64,000 bases of DNA from Pseudomonas sp. G.S.17. GTDB taxonomy: Bacteria; Pseudomonadota; Gammaproteobacteria; Pseudomonadales; Pseudomonadaceae. The notes beneath the pieces were generated by a model. That model was not told where the DNA came from. It searched no databases and saw only the letters and a program-made list of their open reading frames with translations. Numbering within the stretch: position 1 is the first letter of the stretch; the number at the start of each line of letters is the position of its first letter. Both the position numbers and the translations under genes were made by a program. Where the stretch lies: NCBI RefSeq assembly GCF_038096165.1, contig NZ_CP151076.1, positions 5,639,501-5,703,500 of the forward strand, in the 5' to 3' direction. This document shows positions 6,915 through 15,712 of this stretch, piece by piece.

Positions 6915-7463
6915 ATGGCTGGCAAGTCCTCAATCGATCGCCTGCAGCCAATGGTCAAGAGCTACATCCAGAAGCTGCTGCGCGAAGACCGCCTCACCCT
7001 GGATGACATGCTCGATGATATTCGGGCCCGCTTTCCCAATGAAAAAGCCCCGAGCCGGAGCGCCCTGGGACGTTTCAGGCAGGGGTTCGAGGAGCTGACG
7101 CAGAAGGCGCGCCAGCAGCGCGAAATGGCGGAGGCGTTCGTGGGCGCCTTTGGTGAGGACGCTTCGGACAAGACCGGCGTGCTGCTGGTCGAGGCGATCT
7201 CGACGCTGACCTATCAGGCGGCCATGGGCGCGCATGAGAAGGATGACGTGACCATCGCCGAAGTGACGGCCCTGGCGCGTGCCGCCAAGGCCACCATGGA
7301 AGCGCGGACTATGAGCGTCAAGGAGCGCCAGACCATCGAGAAAGCAACTCGTGAGCGGATCCTCCAGGAGCAAGCCGCCGAGCTGGACAACACGGTCAAG
7401 GCCAAGGGCATGACCGAAGAGCAGGCACTGTTCTGGCGTCAGAAGTTTCTGGGGGTTCGATGA
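6915..7463 (+). CDS. DUF3486 protein, small-terminase-like (Mu gp27)
   Basis: A 182-residue protein with the start SSIDRLQPMVKSYIQKLLREDRLTLDDMLDDIRARFP typical of DUF3486 (Mu gp27), the likely DNA-recognition subunit of the packaging machine. An HTH-like N-terminal region is followed by a helical region and an Ala/Glu/Arg-rich C-terminus. The stop overlaps the large terminase start by 4 bp. It probably recognises the packaging site and recruits the large subunit. Confidence 0.85.
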   Translation: MAGKSSIDRLQPMVKSYIQKLLREDRLTLDDMLDDIRARFPNEKAPSRSALGRFRQGFEELTQKARQQREMAEAFVGAFGEDASDKTGVLLVEAISTLTYQAAMGAHEKDDVTIAEVTALARAAKATMEARTMSVKERQTIEKATRERILQEQAAELDNTVKAKGMTEEQALFWRQKFLGVR

Positions 7464-9079
7464 GCGCCTCAGTAATCAAGCCGTCCTCCAGCACTTTGCG
7501 CGTCATCGAATGGGACGAGCTGCCAGAAAGCGTTCGGCTCATTCCCGAAGGGTACGACCCGCTGGGTGACGGTGTTCTGATGGCTCACCAAGCCGAGTGG
7601 CTGGGTATCCGGGCGCAGATCAAGCTGTGCGAGAAAGGCCGCCGCACCGGCATCACCTTCGCCGAAGCCCTCGACACGGTCATCACCGCCGCGTCGCAGA
7701 AAAGCGCCGGGGGCATGGATGGCTTTTACATCGGCGACACCAAGGAAAAGGGGCTTGAGTTCATTGGCTATTGCGCCAAGTTCAGCCGGGTGATGGCCGA
7801 GGCTCAGGCGTCCGGGGTCAGTGCGATCGAGGAGTTTCTCTTCGAAGATCAGGACATCAGCGGCAGCACGCGGCAGATCAACGCCTACCGGATTCGCTTC
7901 GCCTCTGGCTTCAAGATCGTCGCTTTGTCCAGTAACCCAGCCAGCCTGCGTGGCTTACAAGGCAAGGTGATCATCGACGAAGCGGCCTTTCACCGGGACG
8001 TTTCCGCCGTGCTCGATGCCGCAACCGCCTTGCTGATCTGGGGCGGCTGCATCGTCATCATCAGCACCCACAACGGCAAATCAAACCCCTTCAACCAGAT
8101 GGCCAGCGACATCCGCGACAACCGCTATGGCGACACCGCCAAGGTCTATCGAGCAACGTTCGACGATGCGGTCGCCAATGGGTTGTATGAGCGCGTGTGC
8201 TTCATGACGGGTGAAGCGCCAACGCCGGAAGGCAAAGAGGCCTGGTACAAGAAGATCCGCAATGCCTATGGGCCGCGCAAGGCGCAAATGCGTGAGGAGC
8301 TTGACGCGATCCCGCGTGATGGCAATGGCGTCTGTATCCCTGGTGTCTGGATCGAGGAAGCCATGCGTCCTGACCGCACCGTGCTGCGGCTGGCGCTCGA
8401 TGACGACTTCACGCTGCAGCCTGTTTATCGTCGCGAAGCCTACGTTGACGACTGGATTGAGCGCTATCTGGCTCCTTTGATCACAACGCTGAATGGCTCG
8501 CTGCGCCATTTTCTGGGCATGGACTATGCCCGCCACCGTGACTTTTCGATCATCTGCCCAATGTCGGTAGATCACGCACGCCACCGCGACGTGCCTTTCG
8601 TAGTCGAGATGCACAAGGTGCCGACCCGCCAGCAGCAGCAGATCCTGTTCTACATTTTGCGGCGTCTTCCCCAGTTCGTGGGTGCCGCACTGGATGCCAC
8701 CGGCAGTGGCGAAACCCTCGCCGAAGATACCGCTGATGAATTTGGCCGTAACCGAATTCACCAGGTGAAGATCAGTCGGGCCTGGTACGGCGCATGGATG
8801 CCGAAATTCGTGCAGCTGTTCGAAGACGCCACGATAACGATGCCCAAGGACGACTCACTGCACCAGGACATACGCTCCATCGAAACCGTGGACGGCATTC
8901 CTATGATCGTCAAAGCCCGCTCGCAAGACCTTAAAGACCCTGACTTGTACCGCCACGGCGACTTTGCAGGTGCTGGTTCGCTCGCCAACTTCGCCACGCT
9001 TGAAGTGACCTCCGGGCCGGTGAGCGTCAAATCTCGCAGCCCCCGTCAGGGCCGGAAAATTACCCAGGGGTACGCATGA
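7460..9079 (+). CDS. Terminase large subunit (Mu gp28-like)
   Basis: A 539-residue packaging motor. The ATPase domain lies at about residues 45-300, with a non-canonical P-loop region (CEKGRRTGITFAEA), a Walker B-like GKVIIDEAAF and a coupling-motif-like IISTHNG. The C-terminal nuclease domain shows FLGMDYARHRDFS and AALDATGSGETLAEDTADEF with acidic metal-binding residues. The length is that of Mu-like large subunits. It translocates and cuts DNA into the prohead, acting with the preceding DUF3486 protein and the portal. Confidence 0.9.
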   Translation: MSASVIKPSSSTLRVIEWDELPESVRLIPEGYDPLGDGVLMAHQAEWLGIRAQIKLCEKGRRTGITFAEALDTVITAASQKSAGGMDGFYIGDTKEKGLEFIGYCAKFSRVMAEAQASGVSAIEEFLFEDQDISGSTRQINAYRIRFASGFKIVALSSNPASLRGLQGKVIIDEAAFHRDVSAVLDAATALLIWGGCIVIISTHNGKSNPFNQMASDIRDNRYGDTAKVYRATFDDAVANGLYERVCFMTGEAPTPEGKEAWYKKIRNAYGPRKAQMREELDAIPRDGNGVCIPGVWIEEAMRPDRTVLRLALDDDFTLQPVYRREAYVDDWIERYLAPLITTLNGSLRHFLGMDYARHRDFSIICPMSVDHARHRDVPFVVEMHKVPTRQQQQILFYILRRLPQFVGAALDATGSGETLAEDTADEFGRNRIHQVKISRAWYGAWMPKFVQLFEDATITMPKDDSLHQDIRSIETVDGIPMIVKARSQDLKDPDLYRHGDFAGAGSLANFATLEVTSGPVSVKSRSPRQGRKITQGYA

Positions 9080-10575
9080 AAAACCAAGGTGTGTGGGTCA
9101 GCCCCACCGAGTTTGTACGCTTCTCCGAAGCGAAGCGGTCGTCCAGTCTCACCAATCACATCGCCACACGCGGTCGCATCGATGCGGGCAGCATGGGCGG
9201 CGTCAACCTGCCGAACCCTGACCCGATCCTCAAGGCCCAGGGCAAAGACATCACCGTGTATCGCGACCTGCGTAGCGCCGCCCTGGTCGGCGGTAACGTC
9301 CGTCGACGTAAGTCTGCTGTGCTGGCCTTGGAGCGCGACCTGAAACGTGCCAATGCGCCGACCAAGGTCGACCGTTTCATCCGTGACTGGCTCACCGACC
9401 TGGATCTGGACCGGATCATTCGCGAGCTGCTCGATGCGCCGCTGTTCGGGTACCAGCCTGTCGAGTTGATGTGGCAGCCAGTCGGTTTGTTCACCGTGCC
9501 AGAGGATGTGCTGGGCAAACCGGCCGAGTGGTTTTTCTACGACCAGGACAACGCGCTACGCTTTCGTTCCAAAGAGGCAGGCCAGGACGGCGAACTGTGC
9601 GACCCGATGCGCTTCGTCGTGGCCCGCCAGGACGCGACCTACGCGAACCCTTACGGCTTCCCCGACCTGTCCATGTGCTTCTGGCCTGCCGTGTTCATGA
9701 AGGGCGGCTTAAAGTTCTGGGTGCAGTTCACCGAGAAATACGGCAGCCCTTGGGTAATCGGTAAGCACCCACGCGGCGCGACCAATGAAGAAACCGATCT
9801 GCTGCTCGATAGTCTGGAAGCCATGGTCCAGGACGCGGTTGCCGCGATCCCGGACGACTCCAGCGTGTCTATCGTTGAGGCAGCAGGCAAGGCCGACAGC
9901 GCCGACGTGTACCGCGAGTTGCTGGAGTACTGCCGCAGTGAAATCAACGTGGCCATGCTCGGGCAAAACCAGACCACCGAGAAGGAAAGCAACCGGGCCA
10001 GCGCGACAGCTGGTGCCGAAGTCACCAACGACATTCGCGACGGCGACGCAGGCATCGTGGCCGCTGCGATCAACGGCGTTATTCGACGGATCGTGGATCT
10101 CAACTTCGGCGAATCCGTGGCCGCTCCCCTGTACGACTTGTGGGAGCAGGACGAGATCGATAAAACGCTGGCTGAGCGTGATAAGAACCTCACCGACGCA
10201 GGCGTCAAGTTCACCCAGGCTTACTGGATGCGTACCTACAACCTGCAGGAAGGAGACCTCGCTGCCCCAGAGGTGGCCACCGCACCCACGGCAGAGTTTG
10301 CCGAGGCCACGCTCAAGCCGGTTCTCGACCAGGTCGCGCTTGATCAGGTCATTGATGCGTTGCCCGCGCAGCTGCTGCAGGAGCAAGCCGAAAAAGCGAT
10401 CGCGCCGTTGATCGAAGCCTTGCAGCAAGGCCGAACTGAAACCGAGGCATTGGGATTGCTGGCTGAAGCCTATCCGCAGATGGACGATCAGGCGCTGCAG
10501 CAGACACTCACCAAGTTGATGTTCATGGCAGACATGTGGGGCCGATTGACAGCAGCTGCCGATCGGGAGGACTGA
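9076..10575 (+). CDS. Portal protein (DUF935, Mu gp29-like)
   Basis: A 499-residue protein of the DUF935 portal family. Family traits include ITVYRDLRSAALVGGNVRRRK near the N-terminus, the conserved FGYQPVELMW segment, KFWVQFTEKYGSPWVIGK and the LGQNQTTE motif. The portal is the dodecameric ring at the capsid vertex through which DNA enters and leaves. It overlaps the terminase by 4 bp and is followed by the F-type gene after 1 bp. Confidence 0.9.
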   Translation: MKNQGVWVSPTEFVRFSEAKRSSSLTNHIATRGRIDAGSMGGVNLPNPDPILKAQGKDITVYRDLRSAALVGGNVRRRKSAVLALERDLKRANAPTKVDRFIRDWLTDLDLDRIIRELLDAPLFGYQPVELMWQPVGLFTVPEDVLGKPAEWFFYDQDNALRFRSKEAGQDGELCDPMRFVVARQDATYANPYGFPDLSMCFWPAVFMKGGLKFWVQFTEKYGSPWVIGKHPRGATNEETDLLLDSLEAMVQDAVAAIPDDSSVSIVEAAGKADSADVYRELLEYCRSEINVAMLGQNQTTEKESNRASATAGAEVTNDIRDGDAGIVAAAINGVIRRIVDLNFGESVAAPLYDLWEQDEIDKTLAERDKNLTDAGVKFTQAYWMRTYNLQEGDLAAPEVATAPTAEFAEATLKPVLDQVALDQVIDALPAQLLQEQAEKAIAPLIEALQQGRTETEALGLLAEAYPQMDDQALQQTLTKLMFMADMWGRLTAAADRED

Positions 10576-10576
10576 C

Positions 10577-11422
10577 ATGGCCACCTCATCCAAAATGCCG
10601 TCGCCTGCCGACCTCAAAGCCATCTTTGGCCTGGAGCCGGAGAATGCGGTGGAGTACATGAAATCGAAGGGCTATGCGATTACCTGGAACTGGCAGGAGA
10701 TGCTCGACCAGGCGCACGACCAAGCATTCACCGTCGCCAAGGCTATGCGCCTCGATCTGCTGTCGGATATTCGCGGCGCACTGGAAACGGCGTTGCAGGA
10801 TGGTCAGACCCTCAAGCAGTTCACCAAGGCATTGCAGCCTGTCCTGGAGGCGCAGGGCTGGTGGGGCAAGCAGGTGATCGTCGACAGCAGCGGCGGTGCC
10901 GAGATGGTGCAACTGGGCAGTCCGCGCCGCCTGAAAACGATCTACCAGACCAATCTGCAGAGCGCCTATATGGCTGGTCGCAAGGCCAGCATGGAAGAGA
11001 CGGCAGATACGCACCCTTACTGGCGTTATGTCGCCATCCTGGATGGCATGACGCGGCCCAGCCATCGCGCACTGAGTGGCAAGGTCTATCGCCATGATGA
11101 TCCTGTGTGGTCATCGATCTATCCGCCCAACGGGTTCAACTGCCGATGCCGTATCACGTCGCTGACTGAGGCCGCCCTGAAGCGTCGTGGATTTACGGTC
11201 GACAGCAGCGAGGGTCGCATGCAAACAAGAACGGTTGAAATCGGCGCGGACAAGCGTACCGGCGAGATCCGCACCGCCCAGGTGACATCCTTGCGCACCA
11301 CCGATAGCGAAGGTCGGGTCGCGGTTTTCAGCACCGATCCGGGTTTCAATCACGCACCAGGTGCAGGTTTGGCCGAGGCGCTCAAGCGCAAACAGGCAGC
11401 CTCCGCCCAGCAGGAGCAATGA
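10577..11422 (+). CDS. Minor head protein, Mu gpF-like
   Basis: A 281-residue protein of the phage head morphogenesis (Mu F/SPP1 gp7) family. The signature is in the C-terminal part: YWRYVAILDGMTRPSH, then LSGKVYRHDDPVW and SIYPPNGFNCRCRI. These proteins are minor capsid components ejected with or bound to DNA and are needed for prohead assembly. The gene is shorter than Mu F but the core domain is complete. It is followed by the G gene with 1 bp spacing. Confidence 0.85.
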   Translation: MATSSKMPSPADLKAIFGLEPENAVEYMKSKGYAITWNWQEMLDQAHDQAFTVAKAMRLDLLSDIRGALETALQDGQTLKQFTKALQPVLEAQGWWGKQVIVDSSGGAEMVQLGSPRRLKTIYQTNLQSAYMAGRKASMEETADTHPYWRYVAILDGMTRPSHRALSGKVYRHDDPVWSSIYPPNGFNCRCRITSLTEAALKRRGFTVDSSEGRMQTRTVEIGADKRTGEIRTAQVTSLRTTDSEGRVAVFSTDPGFNHAPGAGLAEALKRKQAASAQQEQ

Positions 11423-11423
11423 C

Positions 11424-11900
11424 ATGTTCACCGTCGAGCTGGATCAGCAGCGCTTGCAAGATGTGCTGCGCAAGGTTGAATGGGCTGTAGGAGATCTCGC
11501 GCCTTTGATGCGATCAGTTGCCGCAGAGCTGGGCAGCATCACCGAGGAGAATCTGGAGGAGCAAGGCCGTCCAGATTGGGCCGATTTGTCTGACGTGCGT
11601 ATCGGCCAGCGCGAAAAGGATGGGACGTGGCCAGGTCAAATGCTGCAGGTCAGTTCCGCTGGCTTGGCAGCATCCATCTCCACCTATGCCACCGATAGCT
11701 CAGCCGTGGTTGGCAGTAACAAGCCCTATGCGGCCATGATGCACTTCGGCGGTACCAAGGCGGAGTTCCCTCATCTCTGGGGCGATATTCCCGCTCGACC
11801 TTACCTGCCGATGGACGCCGAGGGTGTCGTGCAGCCCGAAGCCGAGGAAGCAATCCTTGATCTGGCGATGATGCGCCTGGGAAAAGCGGCCCGCGTGTAA
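11424..11900 (+). CDS. Virion morphogenesis protein, Mu gpG-like
   Basis: A 158-residue protein of the phage virion morphogenesis family. Characteristic segments are the helical N-terminus with LAPLMRSVAAELGS, the motif PYAAMMHFGGTKAEFPHLWGDIPARPYLP, and a C-terminal helix. The family acts in head completion or tail joining. The start at 11424 follows a GGAGCAATGAC leader 1 bp after the F gene. It is the last gene before the 236-bp gap holding the second late promoter element. Confidence 0.8.
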   Translation: MFTVELDQQRLQDVLRKVEWAVGDLAPLMRSVAAELGSITEENLEEQGRPDWADLSDVRIGQREKDGTWPGQMLQVSSAGLAASISTYATDSSAVVGSNKPYAAMMHFGGTKAEFPHLWGDIPARPYLPMDAEGVVQPEAEEAILDLAMMRLGKAARV

Positions 11901-11918
11901 GGCCGCAGGAGGCGATTA

Positions 11919-11935
11919 GGGGCGTTCAGCGCCCC
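11919..11935 (+). terminator. Possible hairpin terminator after gpG gene
   Basis: GGGGCG (11919-11924) and CGCCCC (11930-11935) can pair around a TTCAG loop, 19 bp after the stop of the G gene. No T-run follows, so termination would be weak or factor-dependent. Confidence 0.35.
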
Positions 11936-12055
11936 GGTTCATCACGCCACACCCCCGAAGTCCGCTGTATATGCTTTATAAATCCCCGCTGCCGTCCTTT
12001 GCCCCTGTTGATCGGGTGCATATCCCGAACACTTCATCACATTCCCTCGCGATAA

Positions 12056-12078
12056 CTCTTTAAAGCCGATTAAAAGTC
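12056..12078 (+). promoter_or_regulatory. Late promoter element, copy 2 (protease/scaffold and capsid block)
   Basis: CTCTTTAAAGC followed by CGATTAAAAGTC matches copy 1 at 18 of 23 positions. It lies 58 bp before the protease/scaffold gene, in the position of the Mu I promoter. Nothing else with coding signal occupies the 11901-12136 gap. Confidence 0.6.
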
Positions 12079-12136
12079 TCTGGCAGTCCATTGCATCAGG
12101 CTGTGTGCTTACCCCATCAAGCGCACGCCAATAGCC

Positions 12137-13165
12137 ATGAAGCCACTCCATATTTTCAAGCCGGGTACCCATACCGCCATGAGCGGTGCCAGCTTCAACT
12201 TCAGCGAAAGTGATCTGGCCGCCACGGTGAGTGCTTACTCACCGGCATTGCACGAAGCGCCATTGGTGATTGGCCATCCCAAGCACGATGACCCGGCAAT
12301 GGGCTGGGTGAAGTCTCTTCAGGCAACAGCTGAAGGCTTGATCGCCGTGCCGCAGCAGGTCGACCCGGCGTTCGCCGAGCTGATCGGCAAAGGCAGCTAC
12401 AAGAAGATCTCCGCCTCGTTCTATCACCCCGACTCACCGAGCAACCCAGTGCCTGGCGTGTACTACCTGCGCCACGTCGGCTTTCTCGGAGCCCAGCCGC
12501 CTTCGATCAAGGGGCTGCGTTCCATCGATCTGGCTGACACCGATGAAGGTGTCGTCGAGTTCGGCGACTACGGGCACGAGATCAGTTCGGGCTTGTGGCG
12601 CAAATTCCGTGAGTTCCTGATCGGCCAGTTCGGCGCTGAAACTGCTGACAAGGTGGCTCCGTCCTGGGAGATCGACAGCCTTGCCGAGCAGGCGCGCCGC
12701 AATGACCTGGATGCAGGCCCTTCCTATTCAGAACCCAAACCCACCACTGAGGTAAATCCCGTGACCGAGGAAGAACAGGCCGTATTGACGGCGGACAACG
12801 AGCGTCTTAAAGCCCAGATCGCCCGCCGCGACAAGGCCGACAAAGCCGCGACCCAGGAAGCGATCCATACCGGCAACACAGAATTCGCCGAGCAGCTGGT
12901 GGCCAGCGGCATGAAGCCTGCCCACGTGGCCGCTGTGGTCGCTGCGCTGGACTACGCCGAGGCCGGCGACAAGAGCGATAAGCCTCTGGAGTTTGGCGAG
13001 GCCGACGACCGCCAGCCGCTCAGCGAAGGCTTGAAATCCGTGTTCAAGGAGCTGACCGGTGCTGTCAGCTTCAGCGAGCAGGCCTCCAAGCAACGTGCTG
13101 GCAAGGTCCTGGACAAATCCATTAACCCGCTTGTGGCTGACGCCGAAGCCCGCTCGAAACGATAG
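12137..13165 (+). CDS. Head maturation protease/scaffold, Mu gpI-like
   Basis: A 342-residue protein of the Mu-like I family. The N-terminal protease part (about residues 1-175) has conserved LVIGHPKHDDPAMGWV and the segment KKISASFYHPD, then YLRHVGFLGAQPPSIKGL. The C-terminal part (about 205-342) is a charged, helical scaffold region (TEEEQAVLTADNERLKAQIAR). It should guide capsid assembly and then cleave the scaffold. An internal in-frame start gives a separate scaffold protein. Confidence 0.85.
   Translation: MKPLHIFKPGTHTAMSGASFNFSESDLAATVSAYSPALHEAPLVIGHPKHDDPAMGWVKSLQATAEGLIAVPQQVDPAFAELIGKGSYKKISASFYHPDSPSNPVPGVYYLRHVGFLGAQPPSIKGLRSIDLADTDEGVVEFGDYGHEISSGLWRKFREFLIGQFGAETADKVAPSWEIDSLAEQARRNDLDAGPSYSEPKPTTEVNPVTEEEQAVLTADNERLKAQIARRDKADKAATQEAIHTGNTEFAEQLVASGMKPAHVAAVVAALDYAEAGDKSDKPLEFGEADDRQPLSEGLKSVFKELTGAVSFSEQASKQRAGKVLDKSINPLVADAEARSKR
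12761..13165 (+). CDS. Candidate internal scaffold protein (gpZ-like) in frame within protease gene
   Basis: A GTG at 12761 (VTEEEQAVL) preceded by GAGGTAAATCCC would produce the 134-residue C-terminal scaffold region alone. This copies the Mu I/Z and lambda C/Nu3 arrangement, in which scaffold is made from an internal start in larger amount than protease. Supported by the ribosome-binding-site-like sequence and by family precedent, not by direct evidence. Confidence 0.45.
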   Translation: MTEEEQAVLTADNERLKAQIARRDKADKAATQEAIHTGNTEFAEQLVASGMKPAHVAAVVAALDYAEAGDKSDKPLEFGEADDRQPLSEGLKSVFKELTGAVSFSEQASKQRAGKVLDKSINPLVADAEARSKR

Positions 13166-13173
13166 GAGGCTCC

Positions 13174-13542
13174 ATGCCTACTTACACACCACCCAAAACG
13201 CTGGGTGATTTGCTCCTGGTTGAAGTCGCTCCCGGCTGGACCAAAGAAAAAGCGCTGCTCGCGATGGGTGCCGCTTACCCACTGGGCACGGTTCTGGCCA
13301 AGGTCAACGGCAAGTGCCAAGCGCTTGATCTGGCGGGCGCGGGCGCAGCCAAAAAGGCCGTGGCTGTTCTCGGTGAGAGCGTGGATGCCACCGCCGCTGA
13401 TACGCCTGGCGTGGTCATCGCTCGGGGTGCAGTCGTCGAGCTGGTAGAGCTGCACTGGCCTGCCGGTATCACCGATGTCCAGAAAGTCACCGCCCTGGAC
13501 GAACTTAACGCCCTGGGCATCGTCGCTCGTGCGGCGCTCTGA
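13174..13542 (+). CDS. Head decoration protein (lambda gpD-like)
   Basis: A 122-residue protein. TLGDLLLVEVAPGWTKEKALL near the N-terminus and the beta-rich middle (GVVIARGAVVELVEL) fit small capsid-stabilising decoration proteins of the D family in BcepMu-like phages. It lies directly between protease/scaffold and major capsid genes, 8 bp after the former. It should bind the expanded capsid surface as trimers. Confidence 0.7.
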   Translation: MPTYTPPKTLGDLLLVEVAPGWTKEKALLAMGAAYPLGTVLAKVNGKCQALDLAGAGAAKKAVAVLGESVDATAADTPGVVIARGAVVELVELHWPAGITDVQKVTALDELNALGIVARAAL

Positions 13543-13554
13543 TAGGAGTTGTAC

Positions 13555-14532
13555 ATGAATCTTCAAGACCTCTTCACCGTTGCAAGCCTTAGCGCATCCA
13601 TCAACAAACTGCCGGTCATCCCGAGCAAAGTCGGTGCGATGGGCATCTTCGAAGAGAAAGGCGTCACCACCACGTCGGTGGTGATCGACGAATACGAAGG
13701 CCGCCTGGTGTTGGTCCCGAACACTTCCCGCGATGCCGATCCGGCAGCCGTGAAAGCTGGCAAGCGCGCCCGGCGCACGTTCGAAACGCTGCACTTGCCA
13801 ATCTCTCGACCTTTGCTCCCGAGCCAGCTTCAAGGCATTGCGTCCTTCGGCCAAGAGACTGCGACCGTCCCGCAGGCAACGATCATCAATGATCACCTGC
13901 AGGAACTGAAGAACAGCATCGAGTCCACCCGTGAGTTCCAGCGCGTGGGTGCGTTGCGAGGCAAGCTGCTTAATGCCGACGGCTCGGTGCTCTTTGATCT
14001 GTTTAGCGAGTTTGGCGTTGAACAGAAGAAGGTCACCGTCGCCCTGGGCACGGCATCCACCAATGTTCGCAAGGCCTGCCTGGACGCCAAGCGTCACGCC
14101 GAATCTAAACTCGGTGGTGTCATGGTCACCGGCTTCCGCTCCTTCTGCGGTCCCGACTGGTTCGACGCCTTTACCGAGCACGAGAAGGTCAAGGCTGCGT
14201 TCGCTGGTTACCAGGAGGCGCAGGACCGTATTGGTGGCGATCTGCGTTCGGGGTTCACCTTCGGCGGCATCGAGTTTGTCGAGTACGACGTAACGGTCAG
14301 CGGCCAACGCTTCATTCCGTCCAACGTCGCCCAGGTATTCCCGGTGGGCAAAGGCGTCTTCAAGATGTTCAACGCCCCGGCGAACTACAACGAGACGGTC
14401 AACACCGTGGGCTTGCCGTTCTACAGCAAGGGTGAAGAACGCAAGATGGGCAAAGGCTGGGACGTAGAAGCGCAGGCTAACCCGTTGGCCATGTGCTTGT
14501 TCCCTGAAGCCCTCGTCGAACTGTCGTTCTAG
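13555..14532 (+). CDS. Major capsid protein (lambda E-like)
   Basis: A 325-residue protein starting MNLQDLFTVASLSASINKLP; TAGGAG (13543-13548) precedes this ATG at good spacing, so the ATG six bases upstream is less likely. It matches phage major capsid family E: early EEKGVTTTSVVIDEYEG, the P-domain RRTFETLHLPISRPLLPSQLQG, central GFRSFCGPDWFDAF and the end QANPLAMCLFPEALVEL. It forms the icosahedral shell. Confidence 0.9.
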   Translation: MNLQDLFTVASLSASINKLPVIPSKVGAMGIFEEKGVTTTSVVIDEYEGRLVLVPNTSRDADPAAVKAGKRARRTFETLHLPISRPLLPSQLQGIASFGQETATVPQATIINDHLQELKNSIESTREFQRVGALRGKLLNADGSVLFDLFSEFGVEQKKVTVALGTASTNVRKACLDAKRHAESKLGGVMVTGFRSFCGPDWFDAFTEHEKVKAAFAGYQEAQDRIGGDLRSGFTFGGIEFVEYDVTVSGQRFIPSNVAQVFPVGKGVFKMFNAPANYNETVNTVGLPFYSKGEERKMGKGWDVEAQANPLAMCLFPEALVELSF

Positions 14533-14535
14533 GCC

Positions 14536-14967
14536 ATGCGCTACTGCACCCGCGCCGATATCGGCAGCGCCATCCCAGAGATGACGCTGATTCAGCTCTC
14601 CAACGATGACCCCTCGGCCATGCAGCCGAACGAGTCCGTGATCGAGGATGGCGTGCGCCAGGCCGAAGAGCTGGTCGACGGTTATCTGCGCGGGCGCTAC
14701 ACCTTGCCGCTCGATCCGGTCCCCACGGTGCTGCGCGATGCCGTGGTCTATCTGGCGCGACACTGGCTGTATCAGCGTCGCCCAGAAGGCTCGTTGCCGG
14801 ATCCAGTCAAGGACAGCCGCAAGGACACCATCAAGCTGCTGGAAAGCATCCGTGATGGTGTCGTCACCCTGGGCATGCCGTCAGGCAAGGCGGCTCCTGA
14901 GCCCGGTGAGATCCGGGTCCGCTCCCGTCGCCAGCAGTTTGGCAACGATTTATGGAAGAGCTACTGA
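14536..14967 (+). CDS. DUF1320 head-tail connector (Mu gp36-like)
   Basis: A 143-residue protein opening MRYCTRADIGSAIPEMTLIQLSNDD, the start of the DUF1320 (gp36) family. Conserved features include AEELVDGYLRGRYTLPLDPVPTVL and DAVVYLARHWLYQRRPEG. The family joins the capsid and tail. It comes 3 bp after the capsid gene, and its stop overlaps the next start. Confidence 0.85.
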   Translation: MRYCTRADIGSAIPEMTLIQLSNDDPSAMQPNESVIEDGVRQAEELVDGYLRGRYTLPLDPVPTVLRDAVVYLARHWLYQRRPEGSLPDPVKDSRKDTIKLLESIRDGVVTLGMPSGKAAPEPGEIRVRSRRQQFGNDLWKSY

Positions 14968-15461
14968 TGAGTCAGCCCCTGATTCAGCCAAAGACACAAA
15001 CCGAGCAGCTGATGCTTGCCATCGTGGAGCGCCTGAAAGCGCACTTCGATAAAGAGCTGATGATCGAGTTGTTCCCGGAAAGCCCGGCCCAGTACCGGCT
15101 TAACCATCCTCGGGGCGCAGTGCTGGTGGCCTTCGGCAAGTCATCCTTCGACGATTCCGAATCGTTGGATGCCATGTTCCAGGCCCGCAAGATCGTGCTG
15201 CGCTTGACCTTTGTGTTCCGGCAGTTGAACGGCAAGGACGGGGTGATCAGCTTCCTTGATCGCGCCCGTGGCGCGCTGGCTGGCTGGAAGGCTCCGCACT
15301 GTGATGTTGCCTGTCGCCCGCTCGCTGAAGCGTTCATCGGTCAGGTCCAGGGCATCTGGCAGTACAGCCTCGACATTTCCACCCGTGCAACTCAGTTGCA
15401 AATCATGGAGCCCGAAACCGGGCCTCTACTGACACAGACCCGTTTCGAGGAATACCAGTGA
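14967..15461 (+). CDS. Gp37-family (DUF1834) neck/tail-completion protein
   Basis: A 164-residue protein starting MSQPLIQPKTQTEQLM (an ATG at 14952 would add five residues). The family signature is seen in YRLNHPRGAVLVAFGKSSF, then LRLTFVFRQLNGKDGVISFLDRARGALAGWKAP and the C-terminal QYSLDISTRATQLQ. Gp37-like proteins sit after DUF1320 in Mu-like phages and probably complete the neck or the tail end. Confidence 0.8.
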   Translation: MSQPLIQPKTQTEQLMLAIVERLKAHFDKELMIELFPESPAQYRLNHPRGAVLVAFGKSSFDDSESLDAMFQARKIVLRLTFVFRQLNGKDGVISFLDRARGALAGWKAPHCDVACRPLAEAFIGQVQGIWQYSLDISTRATQLQIMEPETGPLLTQTRFEEYQ

Positions 15462-15712
15462 AACTGACCCGCTATTTGTACAAAGGCCCCCAGAGCGCGG
15501 CGACGCTTCGCTTAGTGGCTGAATCCGGCAAGCCTGCCGAGCTGCTCGAAGTACAGCTGATCCCTGGCAAGCCTGTCGAGCTACCTGAAGATCATGAGTA
15601 TGTTCAGGTACTGCTCGTCCTCAAACACCTGGAGTTGCTTCCAGGCGATGCTGCCGAAAGCGCTGTGGTCGATGCGCCAACTGCGCAAGACAAGAAAGGA
15701 GCAAAAGCCTGA
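15458..15712 (+). CDS. Small phage protein before tail sheath (Mu gp38-like position)
   Basis: An 84-residue protein: a beta-rich N-terminal part (LTRYLYKGPQSAATLRLV, then EVQLIPGKPVELPEDHEYVQVL), a Leu-rich helix and a charged tail. It overlaps its neighbours by 4 bp and 1 bp. Similar small genes precede the sheath gene in BcepMu-type phages; function unknown. Confidence 0.7.
   Translation: MKLTRYLYKGPQSAATLRLVAESGKPAELLEVQLIPGKPVELPEDHEYVQVLLVLKHLELLPGDAAESAVVDAPTAQDKKGAKA

Noticed and set aside
11942..12172. 76-codon minus-strand frame in the gap before the protease gene
   Set aside because: It covers the late promoter element and the protease start, has no family pattern and no partner gene.
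12952..14763. A 603-codon open frame on the minus strand
   Set aside because: It runs antisense through the decoration and major capsid genes, which are clear phage proteins. It is an effect of GC-rich codon bias and has no protein family pattern.
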